A stretch of DNA of 19,874 bases from an uncultured Erysipelotrichaceae bacterium (GTDB taxonomy: Bacteria > Bacillota_I > Bacilli_A > Erysipelotrichales > Erysipelotrichaceae). The number at the start of each line of letters is the position of its first letter. Positions within the stretch are counted from its first letter, which is position 1. The stretch is taken from positions 1 through 19,874 of the forward strand of contig OMUX01000249.1 of assembly GCA_900314345.1 (NCBI GenBank), in the 5' to 3' direction. Under the pieces are notes generated by a model, which was not told the origin of the DNA, made no database searches, and was given only the letters and a program-made list of their open reading frames with translations. Shown piece after piece: positions 1 through 5,973 of this stretch. The position numbers were made by a program, and so were the translations under genes.

Positions 1-55
1 CTGCCAGAGATGCAGCGACCAGCGCGGAGAGTAATACATTTAACTGCTTTTTCAT
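1..55 (-). CDS. Secreted protein or lipoprotein, N-terminal fragment (gene runs off the left edge)
   Basis: Only the first 18 codons are in the window. They read MKKQLNVLLSALVAASLA, a positively charged start followed by a hydrophobic helix, as in a Sec signal peptide or lipoprotein signal. The ATG (53-55) is preceded at suitable spacing by a GGAGGAAGA ribosome binding site (complement of 61-69). The gene points away from the cellobiose phosphorylase gene and shares its control region. A sugar ABC transporter solute-binding lipoprotein would fit this place, but nothing in the 18 residues proves it, and the lipobox cysteine, if present, lies outside the window. Confidence 0.7.
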   Translation of the reverse strand, partial: MKKQLNVLLSALVAASLA

Positions 56-150
56 TTGAATCTTCCTCCCTTATAGCCCTGTGTTAGATTTGGAAATGAG
101 AGACCGGACAACTCAACTGCCAGATTGATGATTGTCTGTGTACTTCCTGT

Positions 151-169
151 GAAGTTGTCCCTCAACTTC
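151..169. promoter_or_regulatory. Perfect 7-bp hairpin in the leader of the leftward gene
   Basis: GAAGTTG (151-157) pairs perfectly with CAACTTC (163-169) around a 5-base loop. On the minus strand it lies in the first 30 or so bases of the transcript predicted from the promoter at 180-208. It has no T-run, so it is not a standard terminator. Related CAACT motifs flank it at about 108-118 and 173-178. It could be an operator or an mRNA-stability hairpin; the role is unknown. Confidence 0.35.
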
Positions 170-179
170 CGGCAACTTG

Positions 180-208
180 AATGTAATCCCTTGCAAAAAT
201 GATTTCAA
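180..208 (-). promoter_or_regulatory. Predicted sigma-A promoter of the leftward gene
   Basis: On the minus strand, TTGAAA (complement of 203-208) is separated by 17 bp from TACATT (complement of 180-185). Each box matches the consensus at 4 of 6 or better. It would give a leader of about 120 bases before the ATG at 55. Confidence 0.45.
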
Positions 209-239
209 GCAAAATTCCGGATTTTTTTCGGATTTTGGC

Positions 240-268
240 TTGACAAAGCCGTTTTTAGTCATTATTGT
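240..268 (+). promoter_or_regulatory. Predicted sigma-A promoter toward the GH94 gene
   Basis: TTGACA (240-245, perfect consensus) is followed at 17 bp by TATTGT (263-268, 4 of 6). The -10 box overlaps the operator at 266-279, so a bound regulator would block transcription initiation. The predicted start near 275 lies just before the hairpin at 281-303. Confidence 0.55.
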
Positions 269-279
269 AAACGTTTCCA
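266..279. promoter_or_regulatory. cre / LacI-family operator
   Basis: TGTAAACGTTTCCA matches the catabolite-responsive element pattern TGNAANCGNWNNCW at every fixed position. Such sites bind CcpA or other LacI-family repressors. It overlaps the -10 box of the rightward promoter, the expected place for repression, and lies upstream of the leftward promoter. The site suggests that sugar supply controls the cellobiose locus. Confidence 0.6.
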
Positions 280-280
280 T

Positions 281-303
281 CCGCTTGAATGAGCGGTTTT
301 TTT
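281..303 (+). terminator. Terminator-like hairpin directly after the predicted GH94 promoter
   Basis: CCGCTT (281-286), a 4-base loop GAAT and GAGCGG (291-296) form a 6-bp stem followed by seven T residues (297-303). It has the form of a rho-independent terminator on the plus strand. No rightward gene precedes it in the window, so if active it would act as an attenuator of the GH94 transcript; an initial-transcript hairpin is another possibility. Confidence 0.45.
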
Positions 304-448
304 AAACTTTTAATGAAATTTCCGGAAAATTCAGCCCTTCTTGTATTGTTTTCCGAACTCTTCTAAAAAGTTGATGTACAGTCCTGTTAAGCGTCATTCT
401 GTTAGATCTTCCGGTTGTCAGCCAGAGCAAACCAAGGGAGGGATTTTT

Positions 449-2884
449 ATCAAATACGGTTACTTTGACGACGCCTCACGTGAGTATGTCATTACCACGC
501 CGAAGACGCCGCTGCCCTGGATCAACTACCTCGGCAGCAAGGACTTCTTTACACTGATCTCCAATACCTGCGGCGGCTACTCCTTTTATAAGGACGCCAA
601 GCTGCTCAGAATCACCCGCTACCGCTACAACAATGTTCCATACGACAACAACGGTGTCTACTTCTATGTCAAGGACGGGGACACGGTCTTCAATCCGGGC
701 TGGCAGCCGGTGAAGACAGACCTGGACTTCTATGAATGCAGACATGGTCTGGGCTATTCGAAGTTCACCGGTAAAAAGAACGGTGTCAAGGCTGAAGTCA
801 CGGCACTGGTGCCGCTGAATGATGCCTGCGAAGTATTCAAGGTGGAAGTCACCAACGAAGCTTCTGAAGAAAAGAAGCTGCAGCTGTTCTCCTATGTGGA
901 GTGGTGCCTGTGGAATGCGGACGATGACGAACGCAACTTCCAGAGAAACCTTTCCACCGGTGAAGTGGAAATCGTCGGCTCCACCCTGTTCCACAAGACT
1001 GAGTACAGAGAACGCCGCAATCACTATGCATTCTGGTCCGTCAACACAGAGATTGACGGCTATGATACAAGCCGTGAAGCATTCCTTGGCCCGTACAACG
1101 GGGATGATCATCCTGATGTCGTAAGAAACGGTGCCTGCACCAACAGTGTCGCTTCCGGCTGGTCGCCTTGTGCCGTCCACCAGATCAACCTCGGTCTCAA
1201 GCCGGGTGAGACAAGAACATTCCTGTTCACCCTCGGCTACATTGAGAACCCGCAGGAAGAGAAGTGGGAAGCACCCGGCGTCATCAACAAGAAGCGTGCC
1301 TGGGAAATGGTATCCCGCTGGTCCAAGGATGAGCAGTTTGATTCAGCTCTTCAGCAGCTGAAGGACTACTGGGCAGACCTGCTCAGCATCTACCATGTGG
1401 AATCCTCCAATGACAAGGTCAACCGCATGGTCAACATCTGGAACCAGTACCAGTGCATGGTTACCTTCAACATGTCCCGTTCCGCATCTTACTATGAATC
1501 AGGTATCGGCCGCGGCATGGGCTTCCGTGATTCCAACCAGGATCTGCTTGGTTTCGTGCATCTGATTCCGGAACGTGCAAGACAGCGTATCATCGATATC
1601 GCAAGCACACAGTTCCCGGACGGCAGTGCATACCACCAGTATCAGCCGTTAACCAAGAAGGGTAACAGCGACATCGGCTCCGGCTTCAATGATGACCCGC
1701 TGTGGCTCATTGCCGGCACAAGCGCCTATGTCCGTGAGACAGGCGATACAACGATCCTGGATGAGATGGTTCCGTTTGACAATGATGATTCCCTGGCAAA
1801 GCCGCTCATGGAGCATCTCAAGCGCAGCTTCGACCACGTCGTGAACAACAAGGGTCCGCATGGCCTGCCGCTGATCGGACGTGCAGACTGGAACGACTGC
1901 CTCAACCTGAACTGCTTCTCTGAGCATCCGGGTGAATCCTTCCAGACCTTCGGTCCTTCCGAAGGACCGGTTGCCGAATCTGTCTTCATTGCCGGCATGT
2001 TCGTCAAGTACGGCAAGGAATATGCAGATCTCTGCAGGCTGACAGGCGATGAAGCTGAGGCAAAGCGTGCTGATGAGGAAGTACAGAAGATGTACGATGC
2101 TGTCCTGAAGGATGGCTGGGACGGCGAATGGTTCGTCCGTGCATATGATGCATACTCCCACAAGGTCGGCTCCAACGAGTGCGATGAAGGAAAGATCTAC
2201 ATCGAGCCGCAGGGCTTCTGCGTCATGGCCGGCATCGGTGTCAAGGAAGGCCTTGCCCAGAAGGCAATGGACTCCGTCGAAGAACATCTCGATACAAAGT
2301 ACGGCATTCAGATCCTGAGGCCTTGCTACACAAGATATCATCTAGAGCTTGGCGAGATCAGCTCCTATCCGCCGGGATACAAGGAGAACGGCGGTATCTT
2401 CTGCCACAACAATCCTTGGGTATCCATTGCCGAGACAGTGGTAGGTGATGGCGACAGAGCATTCGATATCTACAAGAAGACCTGTCCTGCATACACAGAG
2501 GAATTCTCTGAGATCCATGCAACAGAGCCTTATGTCTACTGCCAGATGGTAGCCGGACGTGAAGCGAAGTTCTTCGGCCAGGGCAAGAACTCCTGGCTCA
2601 CCGGAACCGCCGCATGGACATTCACGGATATCTCCCAGTACATTCTTGGCATCTATCCGACTCTGAAGGGTCTGTCCGTCAATCCATGCATTCCGCATGG
2701 CTTCGGTGACTTCAAGGTCACAAGAAAGTACCGCGGCAAGACCTACAACATCTCCGTAAAGAATCCGAAGGATGTTGAAAAGGGCATTGTGGAGCTTCTG
2801 GTCAACGGAAAGAAGGTTGAAGGAACCGTCATTCCGCTGGATGTAGAAGGCGATACCGTCGAAGTCGAAGCAGTCATGGGCTGA
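449..2884 (+). CDS. GH94 cellobiose phosphorylase (probable AUC start)
   Basis: Cytoplasmic enzyme expected to split cellobiose with phosphate into glucose 1-phosphate and glucose. The protein aligns by eye over its whole length with clostridial cellobiose phosphorylases, from [17 protein letters not shown] and PWINYLG at the N-terminus to the C-terminal GVELLVNG-like strand region. The catalytic motif [12 protein letters not shown] is present; Asp483 of WND is the expected general acid. Family homology begins at codon ATC (449-451), which follows a strong GGGAGG site (436-441) with 7-bp spacing and yields exactly 811 residues, the usual length. The upstream in-frame ATGs (341 and 374) have no good ribosome binding site and would add 25-36 residues unlike the family. 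A conventional gene caller would place the start at 341 or 374. Substrate specificity for cellobiose over other beta-glucobioses is inferred. Confidence 0.9.
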   Translation: MKYGYFDDASREYVITTPKTPLPWINYLGSKDFFTLISNTCGGYSFYKDAKLLRITRYRYNNVPYDNNGVYFYVKDGDTVFNPGWQPVKTDLDFYECRHGLGYSKFTGKKNGVKAEVTALVPLNDACEVFKVEVTNEASEEKKLQLFSYVEWCLWNADDDERNFQRNLSTGEVEIVGSTLFHKTEYRERRNHYAFWSVNTEIDGYDTSREAFLGPYNGDDHPDVVRNGACTNSVASGWSPCAVHQINLGLKPGETRTFLFTLGYIENPQEEKWEAPGVINKKRAWEMVSRWSKDEQFDSALQQLKDYWADLLSIYHVESSNDKVNRMVNIWNQYQCMVTFNMSRSASYYESGIGRGMGFRDSNQDLLGFVHLIPERARQRIIDIASTQFPDGSAYHQYQPLTKKGNSDIGSGFNDDPLWLIAGTSAYVRETGDTTILDEMVPFDNDDSLAKPLMEHLKRSFDHVVNNKGPHGLPLIGRADWNDCLNLNCFSEHPGESFQTFGPSEGPVAESVFIAGMFVKYGKEYADLCRLTGDEAEAKRADEEVQKMYDAVLKDGWDGEWFVRAYDAYSHKVGSNECDEGKIYIEPQGFCVMAGIGVKEGLAQKAMDSVEEHLDTKYGIQILRPCYTRYHLELGEISSYPPGYKENGGIFCHNNPWVSIAETVVGDGDRAFDIYKKTCPAYTEEFSEIHATEPYVYCQMVAGREAKFFGQGKNSWLTGTAAWTFTDISQYILGIYPTLKGLSVNPCIPHGFGDFKVTRKYRGKTYNISVKNPKDVEKGIVELLVNGKKVEGTVIPLDVEGDTVEVEAVMG

Positions 2885-2895
2885 AGACCGTGAAG

Positions 2896-2922
2896 AAGGA
2901 AGGCCATCGCGCCTTCCTTTTT
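2896..2922 (+). terminator. Rho-independent terminator of the GH94 gene
   Basis: AAGGAAGGC (2896-2904) pairs perfectly with GCCTTCCTT (2911-2919) around a 6-base loop, and the 3' arm runs into five Ts. It begins 12 bases after the GH94 stop codon. Confidence 0.8.
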
Positions 2923-2951
2923 ATGTCCTGTTTTCTTCCTGTGCAACAAGG

Positions 2952-2957
2952 TATAAT
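2952..2957 (+). promoter_or_regulatory. Perfect -10 box (TATAAT) of the thymidine kinase gene
   Basis: TATAAT lies 34 bases before the tdk start and just after the GH94 terminator. I see no good -35 box at 16-18 bp, so the promoter may be weak or activator-dependent. Confidence 0.5.
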
Positions 2958-2991
2958 CAACGAGGAATCTTCAAGGAGAAAGAACAACATT

Positions 2992-3603
2992 ATGGCAAAG
3001 CTTTACTTCTACTATGGAGCCATGGGCTCTTCCAAGTCTGCCAATGCCCTCATGGCAGAATATAACTATCGTGAAAGAGGCCAGAAGGTCCTTCTGGCCA
3101 AGACAAACCTTGACACAAGAGACGGTGTGAATAAGATCCGTTCCCGCATCGGTCTGGAGAAGGAATGCATCCTGCTGTCTGAAATCTGTGAAATGAGCGA
3201 CGAAGAGCTTTCCACCTACGACTGCATCATTGTCGATGAGATCCAGTTTGCCAAGGCAGAGCAGTGCGACTTCCTGGCACACATTGTTGATGATCTCGAT
3301 GTACCGGTTCTTACCTATGGTCTGCGCACCGACTTCCAGCTGCATTTCTTTGAAGGAAGTCAGCGCATGATGGAACTGGCCGACAACATCAAGGAAGTCA
3401 AGACGGTATGCTGGTGCGGTGCCAAGGCAACCTGCAACGCCAGATACAATGAACACGGCATCGTCCGTGCCGGCGAACAGATCATGCTGGGGGCCAACGA
3501 TTCCTATATTGCACTCTGCAGGAAGCACTTCATTGCCGGAAAGCTCTCCGCTGATGATCCAGGTAGACCTATCCAGCTGATCACCCCTGTCACAAAGAAA
3601 TAA
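2992..3603 (+). CDS. tdk: Thymidine kinase
   Basis: Cytosolic salvage enzyme that phosphorylates thymidine to dTMP with ATP. The 203-residue protein is collinear with type II thymidine kinases: MAKLYFYYGAMGSSKS P-loop region (residues 1-16), VDEIQF (81-86) with the catalytic Glu83, the lasso/specificity segment VLTYGLRTDFQ (106-116), and the structural zinc site Cys140/Cys142 (CWC) plus Cys176/His179 (CRKH). The P-loop reads GSSKS where E. coli has NAGKS, so the glycine before the catalytic Lys is Ser. I chose the ATG at 2992 because the family begins MAxLYF; an AAGGAG site (2973-2978) lies 13 bases upstream, a slightly long spacing. An in-frame upstream extension to 2890 would read through the GH94 terminator and is rejected. 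Confidence 0.95.
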   Translation: MAKLYFYYGAMGSSKSANALMAEYNYRERGQKVLLAKTNLDTRDGVNKIRSRIGLEKECILLSEICEMSDEELSTYDCIIVDEIQFAKAEQCDFLAHIVDDLDVPVLTYGLRTDFQLHFFEGSQRMMELADNIKEVKTVCWCGAKATCNARYNEHGIVRAGEQIMLGANDSYIALCRKHFIAGKLSADDPGRPIQLITPVTKK

Positions 3604-3608
3604 TCATT

Positions 3609-3636
3609 GTCCGCACATTCTGCGGACTTTTTCTTT
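3609..3636 (+). terminator. Rho-independent terminator of tdk
   Basis: GTCCGCA (3609-3615) pairs with TGCGGAC (3621-3627) around a 5-base loop, followed by TTTTTCTTTT. It starts 6 bases after the tdk stop. Confidence 0.85.
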
Positions 3637-3642
3637 TCCGCG

Positions 3643-3674
3643 AAAACAAAAGAACAATGGTTCCCCACTGTTCT
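3643..3674 (-). terminator. Rho-independent terminator of the Rpn locus
   Basis: On the minus strand AGAACAGTGG and CCATTGTTCT pair at 9 of 10 positions around a 4-base loop (3651-3674), followed by TTTGTTTT (complement of 3643-3650). It sits 22 bases beyond the stop of the short Rpn copy and faces the tdk terminator, as expected between convergent genes. Confidence 0.75.
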
Positions 3675-3694
3675 CAATCAGTTCAGTTCTTCCG

Positions 3695-3939
3695 GTCAGA
3701 GTATTTTCTCAGCAAGCTTCCGGAATTCTTCAACACTCTTTCCGAGCTGCTTTGCGGCATACTCCTCAGTTACGATTCCATCCTGAACCATGGACGCAAG
3801 CAGTCTGACCATCTTGATCTGACCTTCTTTCCGACCTTCTCTCTTGCCGGCTTTTCTTTCTCTTGCCTTCAATTCATTGTATGCAAGCATATCCATAGCA
3901 TACTGAGCACTGAATCCCTGCATTGTCTTGATCTCCTTT
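3695..3939 (-). repeat. Tandem direct repeat, copy 1 (Rpn C-terminal segment)
   Basis: This 245-bp segment matches 3969-4215. The flanks are nearly identical. Differences cluster in a 23-26 bp block encoding the residues after KREGRKEG and in a 1-base indel close to the stop codon. The repeat begins at the ribosome binding site, so each copy carries a complete translation unit. Confidence 0.9.
3696..3923 (-). CDS. Free-standing duplicate of the Rpn C-terminal domain (RpnS-like, 75 aa)
   Basis: The 75-residue protein, starting MQGFSAQYAMDMLAYNELK, repeats the last 80 residues of the adjacent Rpn protein almost exactly. It differs in an 11- versus 12-residue stretch after the shared KREGRKEG and in the tail (AEKIL versus AEKYSDKKN, from a 1-base indel). 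The ATG follows an AAAGGAG site (complement of 3933-3939) at 9-base spacing, inherited from the internal site of the longer copy. It starts 33 bases after the stop of the long gene, in the same direction and before a shared terminator, so co-transcription is likely. In E. coli the separately translated C-terminal domain (RpnS) inhibits the toxic full-length nuclease; an antitoxin role here is inferred. The alternative is a decaying duplication remnant, but the frame is open, with a good start site. Confidence 0.65.
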   Translation of the reverse strand: MQGFSAQYAMDMLAYNELKARERKAGKREGRKEGQIKMVRLLASMVQDGIVTEEYAAKQLGKSVEEFRKLAEKIL

Positions 3940-3956
3940 GCTAGTATATGGCTGCT

Positions 3957-4199
3957 TCAGTTTTTCTTGTCAGAGTACTTTTCAGCAAGCTTCCGGAATT
4001 CTTCAACACTCTTACCGAGCTGCTTTGCGGCATACTCCTCAGTTACGATTCCATCCTGAACCTGTGACGCAAGCAGTTTTACCGTGCCTTCCAGAAGACC
4101 CTCTTTCCGACCTTCTCTCTTGCCGGCTTTTCTTTCTCTTGCCTTCAATTCATTGTATGCAAGCATATCCATAGCATACTGAGCACTGAATCCCTGCAT
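3957..4199 (-). CDS. Predicted internal (in-frame) RpnS product of the Rpn gene, 80 aa
   Basis: Met195 of the long frame is preceded by AAAGGAG (complement of 4209-4215) at 9-base spacing, an ideal ribosome binding site encoded by the KEIKTM codons. Initiation there would give an 80-residue protein from MQGFSAQYA to the common stop. Intragenic translation of the C-terminal domain as an inhibitor is established for E. coli Rpn proteins. Here it is supported by the site itself and by the neighbouring duplicate, which begins at the same codon. Expression is unproven. Confidence 0.5.
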   Translation of the reverse strand: MQGFSAQYAMDMLAYNELKARERKAGKREGRKEGLLEGTVKLLASQVQDGIVTEEYAAKQLGKSVEEFRKLAEKYSDKKN

Positions 4200-4215
4200 T
4201 GTCTTGATCTCCTTT
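3969..4215 (-). repeat. Tandem direct repeat, copy 2 (inside the full Rpn gene)
   Basis: This copy forms the 3' end of the Rpn gene. It runs from the internal AAAGGAG site (complement of 4209-4215) to just before the stop codon. It is 3 bases longer in the variable block and 1 base shorter near the 3' end than the copy at 3695-3939. Confidence 0.9.
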
Positions 4216-4895
4216 ACTGTTTCATCCAGCATTTTTGTCAGATCATCTTCTGCTGGATTCTTCTGCAAATACTTCATGAATGGCCTGAATTCTTCGGGGG
4301 CATCTTCCGGATTCCCGTCCACATTCACAATAACTGTTTCTATCGGTGAATTCCATGGCGAAGGAATGAATTTTGATTTTCCTTCATCATCCGGCACCTT
4401 ATGATACCAGTCTGTGAATCCATATGTAACCGGCGGTTCCCCATCAAACGGATCATAGAAACAGATGTAGATCACAACGGTGCGTTTCAGATCTTTGATC
4501 TTCGTGCCTTCCTTTGTATCATCAGCGAGCATGATACCCCGGTTATAGCTGCCACGCTTGTTCAGGAGCTGAATATTCTGACGATACTTCTGGATCTCAA
4601 GATCGACTAAGATCCTTGATGAGCGGAAGAATACGTCGTATCTGACACCTCTTCCATCATAGGTGAGCTTCTCTGTTTTCTCCGCTTCAGCAACTTCCAG
4701 CTTTCCCGGATCCTCGCTCAGAAACAAATGAATGGTCTTTCTTCCGATGTCCGGTCTGTAGGTAAATGCTTTCTGCAGCATCCATGGGTCACGGGCTGAC
4801 AGTTCAGTTAAACGGCTTGAATCCTCTCTTCATTTCATGGAAACGGCCTCCTGACAGTCTTATTGCCTGTCTGCAGGCATTTCCTCCGCTTTTTC

Positions 4896-4938
4896 GCAAA
4901 AGAAAATGCTGAAAGTGCATATTCGCAGTTTCAGCATT
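4896..4938 (-). terminator. Rho-independent terminator of the sugar kinase gene
   Basis: On the minus strand AATGCTGAAA (complement of 4929-4938) pairs perfectly with TTTCAGCATT (complement of 4905-4914), and the 3' arm is followed by TTCTTTTG. It begins 4 bases after the stop codon. Confidence 0.75.
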
Positions 4939-4942
4939 CATT

Positions 4943-5890
4943 TCAGATCTGTTTCAGCACTTCTTCTGATACTGTCTTTCCAGCATTCTGTGCGGCAAGG
5001 ATCACGCCACCCGCAAGCGGTGAATACAGCGGCTTCCGGACATCAAATCCGCTTCCAAGCTTTTCCTTTAACGGTTTCAGAATCAGATCCCCGCTTCTGA
5101 ATACACCGCCGCTGTAGGAAACAGCTGTCGGTATTTCAAAGTTTCCCCGTTTCTGACAGGCTTTGATCAGCTCGGCCTGTTCTGATGCCGCATCATCAAT
5201 GATCCTCATGGCAGCCGGATCCTTTGCCATTGCCAGGGCACAGCAGTCCATGCATACATCCGCAAGCTTCTCCCTGCGGCACTGCCATTTCTCAATGACC
5301 AGATTCAGCATCTCATGTTCATTGCTCAGCCCGTACTTCTGCATCATGTACGGTCCGACTGCTGTTCTTTCATGTCTCCCGTCGCTCTGTTTGGTAAACT
5401 CCTGGATCAGATGACACCCGATCCAGTAGGCACTTCCTTCATCTCCTCCAAACAGGTGATACCACCCTCCGGTACGGACTCTGTTTCCTTCTGTATCAAG
5501 ACCGATGACGCTGCTTCCCGTGCCGCAGATGATATGGATGCCGCTCTTTCCGCCAAGGGATCCGGCAATGGCAATCATGGAATCATTGCCCAGTGCAATC
5601 CGCATGCCGGGAAGCGATGCAAACAAGGCATTGAGGAACTGTCTGCTTCTCTTCTCCTCATCTCCAAAGCCCGATAATCCGAAACATGCAGAAACATCTT
5701 CTGCATGGATGCCGTTCTTCTTCAGCATGCGCGAAACAGTATTGCTGATGAGGCGCACACAGTAGTCTGTACCATTTGCCATCAGACCGCACGGTCCTTC
5801 CTTCTTCTGTGCAAGGATTCTTCCGTCTTCACTGACAAGCACAAAGGAGGAACTGGAGCCTCCGCAGTCTGCACTGAGATAATAATTCAT
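4943..5890 (-). CDS. BadF/BadG/BcrA/BcrD-type ATPase, probable N-acetylglucosamine kinase
   Basis: A 315-residue cytoplasmic kinase of the ASKHA (actin-like) fold. Phosphate-1 loop: ADCGGSSSSFVLV (about residues 7-19); SGFGD near 72; phosphate-2 loop: ICGTGSSVIG (about 121-130); the GGWYHLFGGDEGSAYWIG segment (written here in part) typical of N-acetylglucosamine and glucosamine kinases; adenosine motif YSGGVF near 261. It would phosphorylate an amino sugar such as GlcNAc at the 6-hydroxyl for cell-wall recycling or catabolism. The ATG at 5888-5890 has a GGAG site (complement of 5900-5903) at 9 bases. It is monocistronic: the nrdD terminator lies 38 bases upstream and its own terminator follows. 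A TGC-CATAAT extended -10 may lie in the short spacer. Exact sugar is not determined. Confidence 0.85.
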   Translation of the reverse strand: MNYYLSADCGGSSSSFVLVSEDGRILAQKKEGPCGLMANGTDYCVRLISNTVSRMLKKNGIHAEDVSACFGLSGFGDEEKRSRQFLNALFASLPGMRIALGNDSMIAIAGSLGGKSGIHIICGTGSSVIGLDTEGNRVRTGGWYHLFGGDEGSAYWIGCHLIQEFTKQSDGRHERTAVGPYMMQKYGLSNEHEMLNLVIEKWQCRREKLADVCMDCCALAMAKDPAAMRIIDDAASEQAELIKACQKRGNFEIPTAVSYSGGVFRSGDLILKPLKEKLGSGFDVRKPLYSPLAGGVILAAQNAGKTVSEEVLKQI

Positions 5891-5927
5891 CGTCTTCTTC
5901 TCCGTGATTCATTATGGCATACAGTCA

Positions 5928-5963
5928 GAAGAAAAGCAGGCATGTACATCGTACACACCCGCT
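5928..5963 (-). terminator. Rho-independent terminator of the nrdG-nrdD operon
   Basis: A 13-bp stem with several G-T wobbles (arms 5951-5963 and 5935-5947) and a 3-base loop, followed on the minus strand by TTTCTTC. It begins 10 bases after the nrdD stop. Confidence 0.8.
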
Positions 5964-5973
5964 TGATTCTTGC

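Larger units (their letters stand above)
56..448. other. Divergent control region between the truncated secreted-protein gene and the GH94 gene
   Basis: This 393-bp spacer has no convincing gene. It contains a leftward promoter (180-208), a rightward promoter (240-268), a cre/LacI-type operator (266-279), a terminator-like hairpin (281-303), a second hairpin (151-169), and a long AT-rich leader before the GH94 ribosome binding site (436-441). Motifs of the form CAACT(T/C) recur between about 108 and 178. Confidence 0.6.
3957..4838 (-). pseudogene. Rpn-family PD-(D/E)XK nuclease, 5' end apparently frameshifted
   Basis: From the first usable in-frame Met (4779-4781) the frame encodes 274 residues of an Rpn family nuclease (recombination-promoting nuclease/putative transposase). 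RGVRYDVFF with Asp49 and VDLEIQ with Glu62-x-Gln64 form the PD-(D/E)XK core; the C-terminus has the helical KREGRKEG region. Homology-like sequence continues upstream in frame (TELSARDPW before the first Met), where no ribosome binding site exists. The strong AGGAGG site (complement of 4847-4852) instead serves ATG 4836-4838, which hits TGA after two codons, or ATG 4831-4833, which reads MKRGFKPF and stops two codons later. Skipping one base there gives MKRGFKPF-TELSARDPWMLQKAF, a plausible Rpn start. I therefore infer a 1-base insertion. An assembly error or true initiation at 4781 remains possible. Confidence 0.7.

Noticed and set aside
341..448. Upstream in-frame ATGs (341 and 374) as the start of the GH94 protein
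   Set aside because: No ribosome binding site precedes them, the extra residues do not resemble the family, and the strong GGGAGG site points to codon 449. Kept as the fallback if AUC is not used.
476..1180. Long minus-strand open frame inside the GH94 gene
   Set aside because: It is a shadow of the real gene, with no ribosome binding site or recognisable domain; the same holds for the other opposite-strand frames within nrdD, dusB, hslO and the GH2 gene.
3657..3944. Plus-strand open frame across the Rpn duplicate
   Set aside because: It is antisense to a better supported frame and crosses the terminator at 3643-3674.
3695..4215. The tandem repeats as a mobile-element or CRISPR-like structure
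   Set aside because: Only two coding copies exist, with no terminal inverted repeats, target-site duplication or spacer pattern. Despite the putative-transposase label often given to Rpn proteins, nothing here shows mobility.
4860..4880. Six-codon leader peptide (MPADRQ) upstream of the Rpn gene
   Set aside because: Its GGAGG lies only 2 bases from the ATG, too close for initiation, and the codons show no attenuation signature.
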